Below are positions 25,453 to 33,557 of a DNA stretch of 64,000 nucleotides, piece after piece. Location of the stretch: assembly GCA_964452645.1 (NCBI GenBank), contig CAYVMO010000001.1, positions 124,001-188,000 of the forward strand, written 5' to 3'. A program made the position numbers and the translations under genes. Positions within the stretch are counted from its first letter, which is position 1; each line of letters starts with the position of its first letter. A model generated the notes under the pieces. It was not told where the DNA came from and did not search any database. It was given only the letters and a program-made list of their open reading frames with translations. Origin of the DNA: CAYXTW01 sp964452645. Lineage in GTDB: Bacteria; Zixibacteria; MSB-5A5; GN15; PGXB01.

Positions 25453-26682
25453 TCATTGCCTTAAAACCTCTATTACCGATTGTGATGACGCCCTTACGGC
25501 AGGGTAAAGCGCGGCGAGAAAACAAATCAGGACGGTGATTAAACCGGCAAAAAAGAAATCAAGTAAATGCACTTCTATCGGGAGATAATTAATAAAGTAC
25601 AATTCACCCGGCAACGAGACTATGGAATACTCGTTCTGGAGCCAGGCCGCCAGCAAAGCGATGGCCCAGCCCGATATTATACCGATGCCCCCGATGACTA
25701 ACCCGTTAAGAATGAATATCTTGCGAATCGAAGCCGGTGTCGAGCCTATGGTTTTCAGGATACCGATTTCCGATCGCTTTTCCATCGCCAGCATGACCAG
25801 AGTGGAGATAATCGAAAAGGCAGCCACCAGAACAATCAGAATAAATCCGATAAAGAGAATTTTTTTCTCCAGCGCGATCCACGAAAAAAGGTTTTTGTGC
25901 AATACATTCCAGGGGACGACCTGGTAATCATTGCCGAGAGCGATTTCAATCAGCGGCGCCACTTTATCGGCCAGATAAATGTCGGTTAATTTCAGATGTA
26001 CGGCGGTAACTTCGTTGTTCATTTTAAATAATTTCTGGGCTGCCTTAAGCGGGATATAAGCCATTTCCATATCGAACTCGTACATGCCGGTCTCGAAAAT
26101 ACCGGTAACATAAAATTTTGCAACGCGCGGGCGTGTCGATTGGCGCAAATCCTCGCCGCGCAGAGAGTACAGGACAACCGGATCGCCGATTGAGACATCC
26201 AGTCTCTCCGCCAGAGAGACACCCATCAGCATCCCGGCGGCTTTTTCAGCACTGTCGATATCCGGAATATCGAAGCTGTACTTACCGTATTTTATGTCGT
26301 CGGCGATATTGGCCGTCAACCTTTCCTGCTCGAGGTCGATTCCGCGAACGACGATGCCATCGCCCGCTTCCTCCGATGATATAGCCGCCTTATAATATAT
26401 AAACGGCGAGGCTGCGACGACCTCATCGAAAGCTTCGACTTTCTCGATTATCTTATCGTAATCCCGGATTGTCTGCCCGCCGTACGGGAAAATGGAAATA
26501 TGCGAGGTCGTTCCCAGCAGTCGCGAGCGCAGTTCCGTTTCGAAACCGTTGTGCATCGACATCACAAAACAAACCACCGCCACACCCAGCGTTACGCCGA
26601 GCGTCGTAATCCATGTCGATACGGAGGTGAAAAATCGTCCGGACCGCAGATACCGTTTCGCTATAAACCGCTCGTAGTACAT
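25453..26682 (-). CDS. lolC: Lipoprotein-releasing system permease LolC/LolE
   Basis: 409 residues. The N-terminus (YYERFIAKRYLRSGRF, then a membrane helix) and a periplasmic MacB-PCD domain (about 45-240) precede a C-terminal FtsX domain with three helices (about 275-405). LVMLAMEKRSEIGILKTIGSTPASI is cited here as RSEIGILKTIGSTPASI, the coupling-helix motif. Only one permease gene is present, so the complex is probably a LolC/E-like homodimer (sometimes called LolF). Divergent from the next gene to the right. Confidence 0.9.
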   Translation of the reverse strand: MYYERFIAKRYLRSGRFFTSVSTWITTLGVTLGVAVVCFVMSMHNGFETELRSRLLGTTSHISIFPYGGQTIRDYDKIIEKVEAFDEVVAASPFIYYKAAISSEEAGDGIVVRGIDLEQERLTANIADDIKYGKYSFDIPDIDSAEKAAGMLMGVSLAERLDVSIGDPVVLYSLRGEDLRQSTRPRVAKFYVTGIFETGMYEFDMEMAYIPLKAAQKLFKMNNEVTAVHLKLTDIYLADKVAPLIEIALGNDYQVVPWNVLHKNLFSWIALEKKILFIGFILIVLVAAFSIISTLVMLAMEKRSEIGILKTIGSTPASIRKIFILNGLVIGGIGIISGWAIALLAAWLQNEYSIVSLPGELYFINYLPIEVHLLDFFFAGLITVLICFLAALYPAVRASSQSVIEVLRQ

Positions 26683-26888
26683 TCTTTTTATTTCCGGTGT
26701 GCCCTATTACTTGAAGTGGACCGGCAGGATTTTACGACAGCGCCATTCCGAATAAATCCACCACAAGCGGTAAGGCACCCGGGCCTTTTTTTCACATCAT
26801 AATTACAGCTTTTCCCGATAAAAAGCAATCATAATTGCCTATGTTAGTTTTAATTGAGATAAATGTTCCCGAAATCTTCCATTTTCGA

Positions 26889-26917
26889 TTGACACAGGCT
26901 TGAACCATTCCGATTTT
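26889..26917 (+). promoter_or_regulatory. Possible promoter of the ICMT-like gene
   Basis: TTGACA (26889-26894), 17-bp spacer, GATTTT (26912-26917). The -35 is perfect and the -10 poor. The rest of the 265-bp divergent spacer shows no gene. Confidence 0.4.
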
Positions 26918-26947
26918 GAAACCGTAAGTCAATATAAGGATACAGCC

Positions 26948-27463
26948 ATGGAAGATAAAAAATTGAACAAAAAACAACATAATGACCATGAAAACCTGAC
27001 AGGCGAGCATCCGCTCGGCGATAAGGGACAATTTATTCTTTTCATTATTTTTCTGGTGGTCTGGATAACCGATTCTTTTTTCTTTCATTACTCCGATTTT
27101 ATTTCTCAGTATATCCCGCTTTTCATAAGAATTCTGATCGGAGTGATTATACTGGCCTTCTCCGCTTATTTGATATCAGCCAGTCATAAATTGTTATTTG
27201 ATGCGAACAGCCAAGAACCGATGGTGGTTCGCAAGGGAGCCTATCGGTTGGTGCGGCATCCGATATATCTAAGTTCGATATTGCTTTATCTGGGGCTTTT
27301 CTGTTTTACATTATCGATATCGGCGGCGATTGTTATGGTTATTACAATCGCGTTTTATCATTTTATCGCTTCGTACGAAGAAAAATTGCTGGTAGAAAAA
27401 TTCGGAGAAGATTATCGAGGATACCAATCCGAGGTTCCGATGTGGCTGCCGTGGACTAAATAA
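26948..27463 (+). CDS. Isoprenylcysteine/phospholipid methyltransferase-family membrane protein
   Basis: 171 residues with four to five membrane helices. The C-terminal half carries the ICMT/PEMT signature GAYRLVRHPIYLSSILLYLG and the distal FGEDYRGYQSEVPMWLP, the SAM-binding part of this membrane methyltransferase family. The substrate (isoprenyl-Cys, phospholipid or a small molecule) cannot be told. Start ATG 26948 has AAGGA 7 nt upstream; an upstream in-frame ATG (26900) has no ribosome site. It is the only plus-strand gene in the insertion between lolC and lysS. Confidence 0.8.
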   Translation: MEDKKLNKKQHNDHENLTGEHPLGDKGQFILFIIFLVVWITDSFFFHYSDFISQYIPLFIRILIGVIILAFSAYLISASHKLLFDANSQEPMVVRKGAYRLVRHPIYLSSILLYLGLFCFTLSISAAIVMVITIAFYHFIASYEEKLLVEKFGEDYRGYQSEVPMWLPWTK

Positions 27464-27483
27464 ATCTCGGCAGTTTTTTCGAT

Positions 27484-28185
27484 TTAAAGATTTAAAAAGG
27501 CGGTATCTTTCGTTCTGAATGAAATCAACCACCTTTTGAGCGGGGCAAATTCTTTATAAACAATATTCGTTCCGAAATCAATTATTGAATCTCGGATTTC
27601 ATCTTCGGTCGGGAAATTTTTAACAACCCGAAATTCCGAACCGTCAGGCAGGCTACGAATACTTATTCGATTGCCCTCTTTATCATAATGATATGGTTCA
27701 TTTTGGAAAAAATCTTTCCAGGCCATATCCAAGAATAAAACATAAGCTCCGGGGACTAATTTTGCTGTAATCGTTTTCAGGAAAACTGCGATTTTGCTTT
27801 TCGGGATATGCGACCACCAGTCGGAGGCGAACAGGCAATTAAATTGCCCCGCGACGTTGTCAAGAGTGTATGCATCCGAGACCTGGAGCGAAACATTCTT
27901 GAATTCGGATAGCTTCTTCCGTGCGATTTTTATTGCTGTCGGGCTGGAATCAGTGGCCAGCACCGATTTGGCTTTTTTGGCCAGTACCTGTGTCCAGTTG
28001 CCGGTTCCGCATCCGATTTCAAGAATATTCTTGTCCCGAATATATTCTTCAATGTACTTTATTATTGGATTAAGTAGTTGCTCCATTTTTTCGGGTGTGG
28101 TGTACTCCATATAATGGTCGTGCCACGGTGCACGCCGATTGTAGTACTCATTCATCTCATCGATTAAGCGATCAGCGTCAGTCAT
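27484..28185 (-). CDS. Class I SAM-dependent methyltransferase
   Basis: 233 residues from ATG 28185 (MTDADRLIDEMNEYYNRRAP), with GGAG 10 nt upstream. The longer frame from 28227 reads through a decayed palindromic repeat and is unlikely. Motif I is NILEIGCGTGNWTQVL (about 75-90) and the acidic end of beta-2 is LATDSSPTAI. An LFASDWWSHIPKS-type post-motif follows. The fold is a small-molecule methyltransferase; the substrate is unknown. Convergent with the ICMT-like gene, 20 bp apart, with no terminator between. Confidence 0.8.
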   Translation of the reverse strand: MTDADRLIDEMNEYYNRRAPWHDHYMEYTTPEKMEQLLNPIIKYIEEYIRDKNILEIGCGTGNWTQVLAKKAKSVLATDSSPTAIKIARKKLSEFKNVSLQVSDAYTLDNVAGQFNCLFASDWWSHIPKSKIAVFLKTITAKLVPGAYVLFLDMAWKDFFQNEPYHYDKEGNRISIRSLPDGSEFRVVKNFPTEDEIRDSIIDFGTNIVYKEFAPLKRWLISFRTKDTAFLNL

Positions 28186-28205
28186 GAAACTTATGGCTCC
28201 GCTTG

Positions 28206-28232
28206 AGTGGTCGGCGTTCGTCCTCATGCGCC
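28206..28232. repeat. Decayed copy of the REP-like palindrome
   Basis: GTGGTCGGCGTTCGTCCTC followed by ATGCGCC matches the neighbouring repeat at most positions (GTGG, CGGC, CGTCCTC, GCC) but has lost the complementary stem bases. It lies 8 bp from the intact copy. Confidence 0.5.
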
Positions 28233-28240
28233 AAAATTAA

Positions 28241-28268
28241 GTGGGCGGCAGACGTCCTCGTCTGCCCC
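28241..28268. repeat. REP-like palindrome, copy flanking the transposase (downstream side)
   Basis: GTGGGC then GGCAGACG-TCCT-CGTCTGCC then CC. The 8-bp stem is perfect, with a GTGG foot at the 5' side. It lies 7 bp beyond the transposase stop codon, in inverted orientation to the copy at 28846. Confidence 0.85.
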
Positions 28269-28275
28269 CATGATA

Positions 28276-28803
28276 TTACTTTTTATCATTCAAAAAACTC
28301 TTATCCACTGCCACAATACCGGATGAATCGGCAAGCCAATCCTTTGCGCTGGAATAAGGCCAATCTGTACTACCTTTTGCCAGATTATCTTTAACAGGAT
28401 TATTATGAATGTAATTCAATTTCACATTAAATTGTTCGTTAGAGGTAATAATAAGATCATCAAATCGTGGTCGCCATAAATTGAACTTTCCTTTGCCAAG
28501 AAACTCTTTTTTAAATTTATCCGAGATAATTTCCTTTATTTTGCGGGAAGACAGGCTTTTAAAGGTTTGCATAAACTTTGACAATTGCTCAATTCGGCTA
28601 AAACCTAACAGGGCATGGAAATGTGAAGGCATAAGAACGTAGCCGATTATTGAGACTTTAAAGTACTTTGCAGTTTCTTCGAATTGTTTTAAAGCTGTGC
28701 GGGCCAAGTTGTCATTTTGAAATATGGATTTCCATTTATACACTGACGTTATCACAAAAACTACAGCTCTGCCTTTAATATATACTCTCTTGCGGACCGG
28801 CAT
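28276..28803 (-). CDS. REP-associated tyrosine transposase (RAYT, Y1/IS200-like)
   Basis: 175-residue single-strand DNA transposase of the HUH family. The metal-binding HUH motif is His61-Phe-His63 in LMPSHFHALLG. The catalytic tyrosine is Tyr131 in KLNYIHNNPVKDNLA. The Trp-rich tail (STDWPYSSAKDWLADSSG) is typical of RAYTs. RAYTs bind and move REP palindromes. Here the gene is bracketed by inverted copies of one palindrome (28241 and 28846), and further copies occur at 29548 and 63567. This supports a working or recently working RAYT-REP pair rather than a plain insertion sequence. Confidence 0.92.
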   Translation of the reverse strand: MPVRKRVYIKGRAVVFVITSVYKWKSIFQNDNLARTALKQFEETAKYFKVSIIGYVLMPSHFHALLGFSRIEQLSKFMQTFKSLSSRKIKEIISDKFKKEFLGKGKFNLWRPRFDDLIITSNEQFNVKLNYIHNNPVKDNLAKGSTDWPYSSAKDWLADSSGIVAVDKSFLNDKK

Positions 28804-28845
28804 AATTTAATAATAACGAAAATCGAATAAATAATCAATTAAGAA

Positions 28846-28873
28846 GGGGCAGACGAGGACGTCTGCCGCCCGC
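28846..28873. repeat. REP-like palindrome, copy flanking the transposase (upstream side)
   Basis: GGGGCAGACG-AGGA-CGTCTGCC then GCCCGC, the reverse complement of the 28241 copy except for one base near the foot. It is 42 bp upstream of the transposase start. Confidence 0.85.
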
Positions 28874-28909
28874 TTAATAATATTGCAATTCGTTTAATAA
28901 ATTGCGGGT

Positions 28910-29239
28910 CTAGAGTTTAAGCATTTTTTTAAACAATTGGCTTGCCTTTGTATTTTTCCCCTTGCCTGTTCTCAATATCCCGGCGATTCCCCATTTTGGC
29001 AAGTTCTTCGTATTGGCGATATTACTCAATTTTGAATTATTGTATATGGCCAGTTGGATAAGGTATTTCTCGATATCTTTTAAGATCTTGATAGGAACTT
29101 TATTTTTATTCCCGCCAGGCACGATGAAAAACATTACAGGACTTCCCTTATATCCCTTAAATAAAACACGATTATAATGTTGTATCTTGTGCTGTGTGAA
29201 ACATTCCTGTTTCATCGATTTTGACGACCTGCCGACATA
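28910..29239 (-). pseudogene. C-terminal part of a GIY-YIG-like protein gene, after an in-frame amber codon
   Basis: Same reading frame as the piece at 29240-29428. After TAG (29242-29240) it continues YVGRSSKSMKQECFTQHKI, then HYNRVLFKGYKGSPVMFFIV and a basic tail (GIAGILRTGKGK). The first ATG (29215) lies inside the conserved region, so independent translation would give a truncated protein. I infer that the two pieces were one gene of about 172 codons. The family (proteins reading GCYVFxxRAGxGxTPxYVGK...FKQExF) resembles GIY-YIG proteins but lacks a verified function. Confidence 0.6.
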
Positions 29240-29428
29240 CTACGGTGTATAGCCTCTGCCGGCTCTCAGTGCAAAGACATAGCACCCTTGTTTATCGGAA
29301 ACTGCTTCAGCTATGGCATGTTCCCAAAACAAACGTGCATGTTCGCTCTCAATCATTTTCCCAGGACCCTTAGATTGTTTGGCAAAACCTATATCTATAG
29401 GACCAACAACAAATAATTCTGTATGCAT
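29240..29428 (-). pseudogene. N-terminal part of the same GIY-YIG-like protein gene
   Basis: From ATG 29428 (MHTELFVVGPIDIG; GGATAGG just upstream) to the amber codon at 29242-29240. It contains ESEHARLFWEHAIAEAV and GCYVFALRAGRGYTP, the first half of the GIY-YIG-like core. The residue expected at the amber site is plausibly Trp (TP-W-YVG), and TGG to TAG is one transition. The longer open frame to 29509 has no ribosome site. It lies in the accessory insertion between the transposase and lysS. Confidence 0.6.
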
Positions 29429-29547
29429 ATACCTATCCAATATCTTTACTATTAATTTTATATTAGAGTAAAATTTGTCAACGAAAATGTCAATTAAAAT
29501 ATTAACCAAAGGTCAGCGTACGCCACCGAAAACCCTGACAAAGGAAA

Positions 29548-29575
29548 GGGGCAGACGGGGACGTCTGCCGCCCAC
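29548..29575. repeat. REP-like palindrome directly after lysS
   Basis: GGGGCAGACG-GGGA-CGTCTGCC then GCCCAC, ending 1 bp from the lysS stop codon (29577). On the minus strand the hairpin is followed by CCTTTCCTTTG, so it may double as the lysS transcription terminator. Confidence 0.8.
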
Positions 29576-29576
29576 T

Positions 29577-31145
29577 TTATTCGCTTTTAGAATCGTCTTT
29601 GCCTTTGAAGGTAATCCCCCTAATGGCGTCTAGCTTCTCTTCCGGGCGCATTTGGGGAAATAAGATCACGTCGCGGATGGAATGCTTGTTCGTGAAAAGC
29701 ATCACCAGTCGGTCAATCCCGAAACCCAGGCCGCCGGTCGGCGGCATACCGTACATCAAGGCCGTGATATAGTCTTCATCAAGCTGATGTGCCTCTTTAT
29801 CGCCCGCCTCACGCGCGGCAACCTGCGATTCGAAGCGGGATTTCTGGTCGTCGGGATCATTCAACTCCGAAAAGGCATTACCCATCTCCAGACCGCCGAC
29901 AAAACACTCAAAGCGCTCGGTCAGCCGGGGATTGTCGCGGTGCACTTTGGCCAGCGGCGAAATCTCCAAGGGAAAATCTTTGATGAACGTCGGCTGGATT
30001 AAATTCGGTTCGACTTTTTCTTCAAAAAATTTCTCGACCACTTTGCCCCAATTAGTAAGGTTATCGGTTTCGAATCCGGCCTTCCTGGCTTCGGCTCTGG
30101 CAGTTTCGAAGTCCATCGGCATAAAATCTGCACCGGTCGCTTCTTTGACAGCATCGACCATAGAGATTTTTTTAAACGGCGGCTCGAAATCTATGATATT
30201 ATCTTCATACTCTATTTTGTACTTACCGTGCAACTCGAACGCGATCTTGCGTAATAACTCCTCGAGTAATTGCATGATGTCATTATAGTCCGCGTACGCC
30301 CAGTACAGCTCGACCATCGAAAATTCCGGGTTGTGCATCCGGTCCATACCCTCATTGCGGAAATCCTTGCAGTACTCCCAAACTTTATCATAACCGCCGA
30401 CCAATAACCTTTTAAGATACAATTCATCGGCAATTCGCAGATATAGATCCGTGTCCAGACGGTTATGGTGGGTGATAAACGGCTCGGCGGCGGCGCCGCC
30501 GTACAACGGCTGAAGAATCGGCGTTTCCACCTCAAGAAAGCCCTGCTCATTCAGATAATCGCGAATAGTCCTGATAATTTTCGCCCGCTGTACGAATGTT
30601 TCTCTGACATCCGGGTTGACAATCAAATCAACATAGCGGCGACGATACCGCTGCTCCTTATCGACCAGACCGGAATGCTTATCCGGCAGCGGATGCAGCG
30701 CTTTGGCCAGCAATTCAAACTCTTTTATCATTACCGTTTTTTCGCCGGTCTTGGTCGTAAAAAGCGTTCCCTCGAGACCGATGATATCACCCAGATCGAG
30801 CTTTTTATCGAACAGCTTGAAATTGTCTTTGCCGATATTATCCAGCTTGGCATAAATTTGTATTTTACCGGAGATATCATGAATGTCGGCAAAAATAGCC
30901 TTACCCATTTTTCGCTTGAGCATAATTCGCCCGGCCATCCGGACAACTGCTTGGTCGGCTGATAACTTTTTAAAATATGCAAGGACTTCACCGACATTAT
31001 GCGTTCGTTCGTATCGGTACGGATAAGGATTGATATTTTTCTCTCTTAAATCGGCCAGCTTCTGCCTTCGGTTGCGAATCAACTCTTCCAGCGGTATTTG
31101 CGGCTGTTCTTTTTCACTCTTGTTTTGCTGCGGATTATTCGTCAC
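29577..31145 (-). CDS. lysS: Lysyl-tRNA synthetase, class II
   Basis: Charges tRNA-Lys; 522 residues, full length. The N-terminal OB-fold anticodon domain (about 60-180, RMAGRIMLKRKMGKAIFADI) is followed by class II catalytic motifs: motif 2 near FRNEGMDRMHNPEFSMVELY and motif 3 GGLGFGIDRLVMLF (about 480-493). The extra N-terminal 25 residues are polar (NNPQQNKSEKEQ). It starts 21 bp after coaD and closes the operon that begins with the ComEA-like gene. Confidence 0.97.
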   Translation of the reverse strand: MTNNPQQNKSEKEQPQIPLEELIRNRRQKLADLREKNINPYPYRYERTHNVGEVLAYFKKLSADQAVVRMAGRIMLKRKMGKAIFADIHDISGKIQIYAKLDNIGKDNFKLFDKKLDLGDIIGLEGTLFTTKTGEKTVMIKEFELLAKALHPLPDKHSGLVDKEQRYRRRYVDLIVNPDVRETFVQRAKIIRTIRDYLNEQGFLEVETPILQPLYGGAAAEPFITHHNRLDTDLYLRIADELYLKRLLVGGYDKVWEYCKDFRNEGMDRMHNPEFSMVELYWAYADYNDIMQLLEELLRKIAFELHGKYKIEYEDNIIDFEPPFKKISMVDAVKEATGADFMPMDFETARAEARKAGFETDNLTNWGKVVEKFFEEKVEPNLIQPTFIKDFPLEISPLAKVHRDNPRLTERFECFVGGLEMGNAFSELNDPDDQKSRFESQVAAREAGDKEAHQLDEDYITALMYGMPPTGGLGFGIDRLVMLFTNKHSIRDVILFPQMRPEEKLDAIRGITFKGKDDSKSE

Positions 31146-31166
31146 TTTTAAATTCTCCGGTTAATC

Positions 31167-31664
31167 TCAATATTTTTTAATCAGCGCCTTGGCTACCGGA
31201 GCGGGAACGAGGGTACTAACATTGCCCTTATTGGCTGCGACATCTTTGACTATCGTCGATGATAAGTACACCCAAGAAAGAGCCGGCATAAGAAAGACAG
31301 TTTCGACCTCACGGGCCAGCTTGCGATTCATAAGCGCCATCTGGAATTCATACTCGAAATCGGACATCGCCCGCAGACCACGGATAATGGCGCAGGCCTT
31401 ATGTTTTTTAACCAGGTCAGCCAGAAGCCCGTCGAATTTGATAACCTTGACACCCTTCATACCTTTCAAGCTTTTTTCAACCAATTGATATCTTTCGTCA
31501 TGGGTGAAAAGAGGGTCTTTCCCGGCGTTTTTCGCGACGGCGACAATCAGATTGTCGAACAATTCAATCGCGCGCTGCACGAGTGAAATATGACCGTTGG
31601 TAATCGGGTCGAAGGTTCCCGGATAAACCGCTAATTTCCTTTTATTTTTTCTGCTTCCGGGCAT
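31167..31664 (-). CDS. coaD: Phosphopantetheine adenylyltransferase
   Basis: Fourth step of coenzyme A synthesis: joins AMP to 4'-phosphopantetheine. 165 residues. The nucleotidyltransferase motif is YPGTFDPITNGH (14-25, catalytic His25). The second signature reads ALSWVYLSSTIVKDVA (Ser-Ser-Thr variant of the ISSTxxR motif, with Lys in place of Arg). The start overlaps the rsmD stop by 23 bp. The basic lead-in MPGSRKNKRK is slightly longer than usual; a later start is not available before the motif. Confidence 0.95.
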   Translation of the reverse strand: MPGSRKNKRKLAVYPGTFDPITNGHISLVQRAIELFDNLIVAVAKNAGKDPLFTHDERYQLVEKSLKGMKGVKVIKFDGLLADLVKKHKACAIIRGLRAMSDFEYEFQMALMNRKLAREVETVFLMPALSWVYLSSTIVKDVAANKGNVSTLVPAPVAKALIKKY

Positions 31665-32190
31665 AAAACGTAACCTCGGTCTGGCCGAATTTCCTTTTTT
31701 TCAATTTCTCCATGCGGTCGGCTTTTATTACCTGACCAGCTTTGTGCTCAATAATAAGTAATCCATTATACTCAAGCAAGTCATATTGGAGCACTATTTC
31801 GATTACTTTTTCCGGGCTGATTTTTTCATAAGGCGGGTCGGCAATAATCATATCGAATTTTCTGCCGTCGATATGAAGATTTCGACAGGCAGTCATATAA
31901 TCGCATTCGAAAACACCTGCTTTTAATCCCAATGTGGTCAGGTTTTCCTGAATCATTTCGACCTGTTTGTGGCCCGATTCGATAAAAACCGCGGAAGCCG
32001 CTCCCCGCGATAAAGCCTCGATTCCGAGAGCGCCGGAACCGGCAAAAATATCGAGAACGACAGCTTCCTCGATATCTTTCATCAGAATATTAAAAATCGA
32101 TTGTCTTATTTTATCGGTGGTCGGGCGGGTGGATAATCCCGGCGTGGTTTTTAAAATCCGTCCTTTAAATGTGCCTCCCGTGACGCGCAT
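31642..32190 (-). CDS. rsmD: 16S rRNA (guanine966-N2)-methyltransferase RsmD
   Basis: 182 residues. It opens MRVTGGTFKGRILKTTPG then TRPTTDKIRQSIFNIL, the RsmD signature. SAM-binding motif I is VLDIFAGSGALGIEAL (45-60). The catalytic N-methyltransferase motif IV is DPPYE (118-122). It methylates m2G966 of 16S rRNA on the assembled 30S particle. rsmD-coaD adjacency is very common. Its start overlaps the stop of the preceding gene (TGATG). Confidence 0.96.
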   Translation of the reverse strand: MRVTGGTFKGRILKTTPGLSTRPTTDKIRQSIFNILMKDIEEAVVLDIFAGSGALGIEALSRGAASAVFIESGHKQVEMIQENLTTLGLKAGVFECDYMTACRNLHIDGRKFDMIIADPPYEKISPEKVIEIVLQYDLLEYNGLLIIEHKAGQVIKADRMEKLKKRKFGQTEVTFYARKQKK

Positions 32191-33044
32191 CAGAAATCAA
32201 CCGTCAAGCCGAGACTGACCAGATATTTACCGGCCTCAGAATAGATATCTTCATTAAACAACTCTTTTCGCAACCGGGGCGTAATCGTCTTCACTTTCAT
32301 ACTTCCTTCGATTTTTGTGATGATGGCGGAATCAGCTATGGGTCCGGTGATTATTATCGATGAAAGCGGGACCGAATATCCGTCGCGCGCTATTTTCGAC
32401 AGTTCATATTGAAGCATGGCGGATAAATCGACCACAGATTTATCGTTGTTTTTTTCAATCTCCTGTTTTTCGCCGATTCCGTTCTCGAGGCCACCGACCA
32501 ATATCGGATTGTCATCTTTCAAAAAGCAATATGAACTGCTACCGGGCGAGATATCTATCAGACAAATATGCTGACCGCCTTCGCGAAGACAATAATTTAT
32601 ATATGCCGATGCCGTCGCCAGCGAGCGCAATCTGAATCCGGATGGTTTGGGGATTTTCTTTTGAAGTTTTTCTATTTTTTGCTCAATAAAATTTCGATTA
32701 TAAGCGATGGCCAGATTTTTTGATTTCGGGTCGGTATAAGAGCAATCGAAATAATAATCGTTGTTGCTGTCAGCCAGTGTCCCGACCAGTTCGAATTGAA
32801 TCAATTTTATCGGGTCGAGATTTCCCTCCGGCCGAATAGTCACCCACTTGATAATGGCCTCTTTTTCGGAGATCGAAAAATAAAAATCGCCGCCAGGATC
32901 GACTTTTTCAGGGCCGAAGTCATTGACATCGTAATCGTTTAATAAATCAACGATAATACGACCGGCCGATGACGTACGTCCGGCGATTCGAATTCGGTCG
33001 GATACAAAATCGATTCCGTATCTTTTATTCGTAAATGTTACCAC
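32190..33044 (-). CDS. Actin-fold ATPase-like protein, possibly PilM/GspL-related
   Basis: 284 residues with no match I can name firmly. Two features suggest the PilM/EutJ branch of the actin-like fold: CLIDISPGSSSYCFLKDDNP (about 160-180), a phosphate-1-like glycine/serine loop, and SSIIITGPIADSAII (about 232-246), resembling the adenosine motif. An N-terminal strand-rich region reads YGIDFVSDRIRIAG, as in type IV pilus PilM (GIDIGSxxVKxV). No membrane helix. It overlaps the ComEA-like gene by 7 bp, which favours a DNA-uptake or pilus connection. Other pilus genes are not in the window. Confidence 0.45.
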   Translation of the reverse strand: MVTFTNKRYGIDFVSDRIRIAGRTSSAGRIIVDLLNDYDVNDFGPEKVDPGGDFYFSISEKEAIIKWVTIRPEGNLDPIKLIQFELVGTLADSNNDYYFDCSYTDPKSKNLAIAYNRNFIEQKIEKLQKKIPKPSGFRLRSLATASAYINYCLREGGQHICLIDISPGSSSYCFLKDDNPILVGGLENGIGEKQEIEKNNDKSVVDLSAMLQYELSKIARDGYSVPLSSIIITGPIADSAIITKIEGSMKVKTITPRLRKELFNEDIYSEAGKYLVSLGLTVDF

Positions 33045-33409
33045 GGCTCTACTTTGAGATATGATTTTATTTCTTCGTATGTCTTATAGCCGATGCCTTT
33101 GACATTCATAATATCTTCCGGTTTTTCAAAACGAGCGCTGTCGCGATAGGCGATGATTCTCGATGCCAGCGCAGGACCTATATGTGGCAGCAATTCCAGT
33201 GAATCAGCCGGTGATAGGTTCAAATCCACTATAACGACGGGGGCGTAGGTTTGGTCGTGATCTGCCAGTTGCACCGAAAAACTCAGACTCTCATCGGTTA
33301 CATCGGAGTAACTGCGAATAAAGTGAAAAAGAGAGAGAATCAAAAGAAGCGCCGCGAGAAATACGACAACTTTTAACTGCGGGGGCGAAAAATCAAAAAA
33401 GCGGCTCAT
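33038..33409 (-). CDS. ComEA-like helix-hairpin-helix DNA-binding protein
   Basis: 123 residues from ATG 33409; the frame also opens five codons earlier at a TTG. One N-terminal membrane helix (LKVVVFLAALLLILSLFHF) anchors it, with the rest outside the cytoplasm. The C-terminal HHH domain reads VDLNLSPADSLELLPHIGPA then KPEDIMNVKGIGYKTYEEIK, the two hairpins of ComEA. ComEA binds incoming DNA in the periplasm during natural transformation. It is the first gene of the operon that continues through the PilM-like gene, rsmD, coaD and lysS. No good Shine-Dalgarno is visible. Confidence 0.8.
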   Translation of the reverse strand: MSRFFDFSPPQLKVVVFLAALLLILSLFHFIRSYSDVTDESLSFSVQLADHDQTYAPVVIVDLNLSPADSLELLPHIGPALASRIIAYRDSARFEKPEDIMNVKGIGYKTYEEIKSYLKVEPW

Positions 33410-33444
33410 ATGCAACCATGCCAAAGTTTCAAGAAATATGCCCT

Positions 33445-33472
33445 AATATAATGGCACCGCATTAAAAATCAA
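33445..33472 (-). promoter_or_regulatory. Promoter of the comEA-like/rsmD/coaD/lysS operon
   Basis: Minus strand TTGATT (33472-33467), 16-bp spacer, TATATT (33450-33445). Predicted start near 33438, about 30 nt before the ATG. Confidence 0.65.
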
Positions 33473-33557
33473 GAATGATAATAATGTTGATTACTGAAAT
33501 TAAGGCCATATCAAGCAATTGCCCGATATAGTCTTGGGCCGTTTTGATAAATTCTTT

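Noticed and set aside
26772..26788. AAGGC-ACCCGG-GCCTTTTTTT as a plus-strand terminator
   Set aside because: The stem is only 5 bp and no plus-strand gene lies upstream.
15043..29242. Genome-wide amber recoding (TAG as an amino acid)
   Set aside because: Well-defined genes such as atpH, the beta-helix gene at 10342 and the BNR gene at 11586 end properly at TAG, so TAG is a normal stop. Local mutation or error explains the two cases better.
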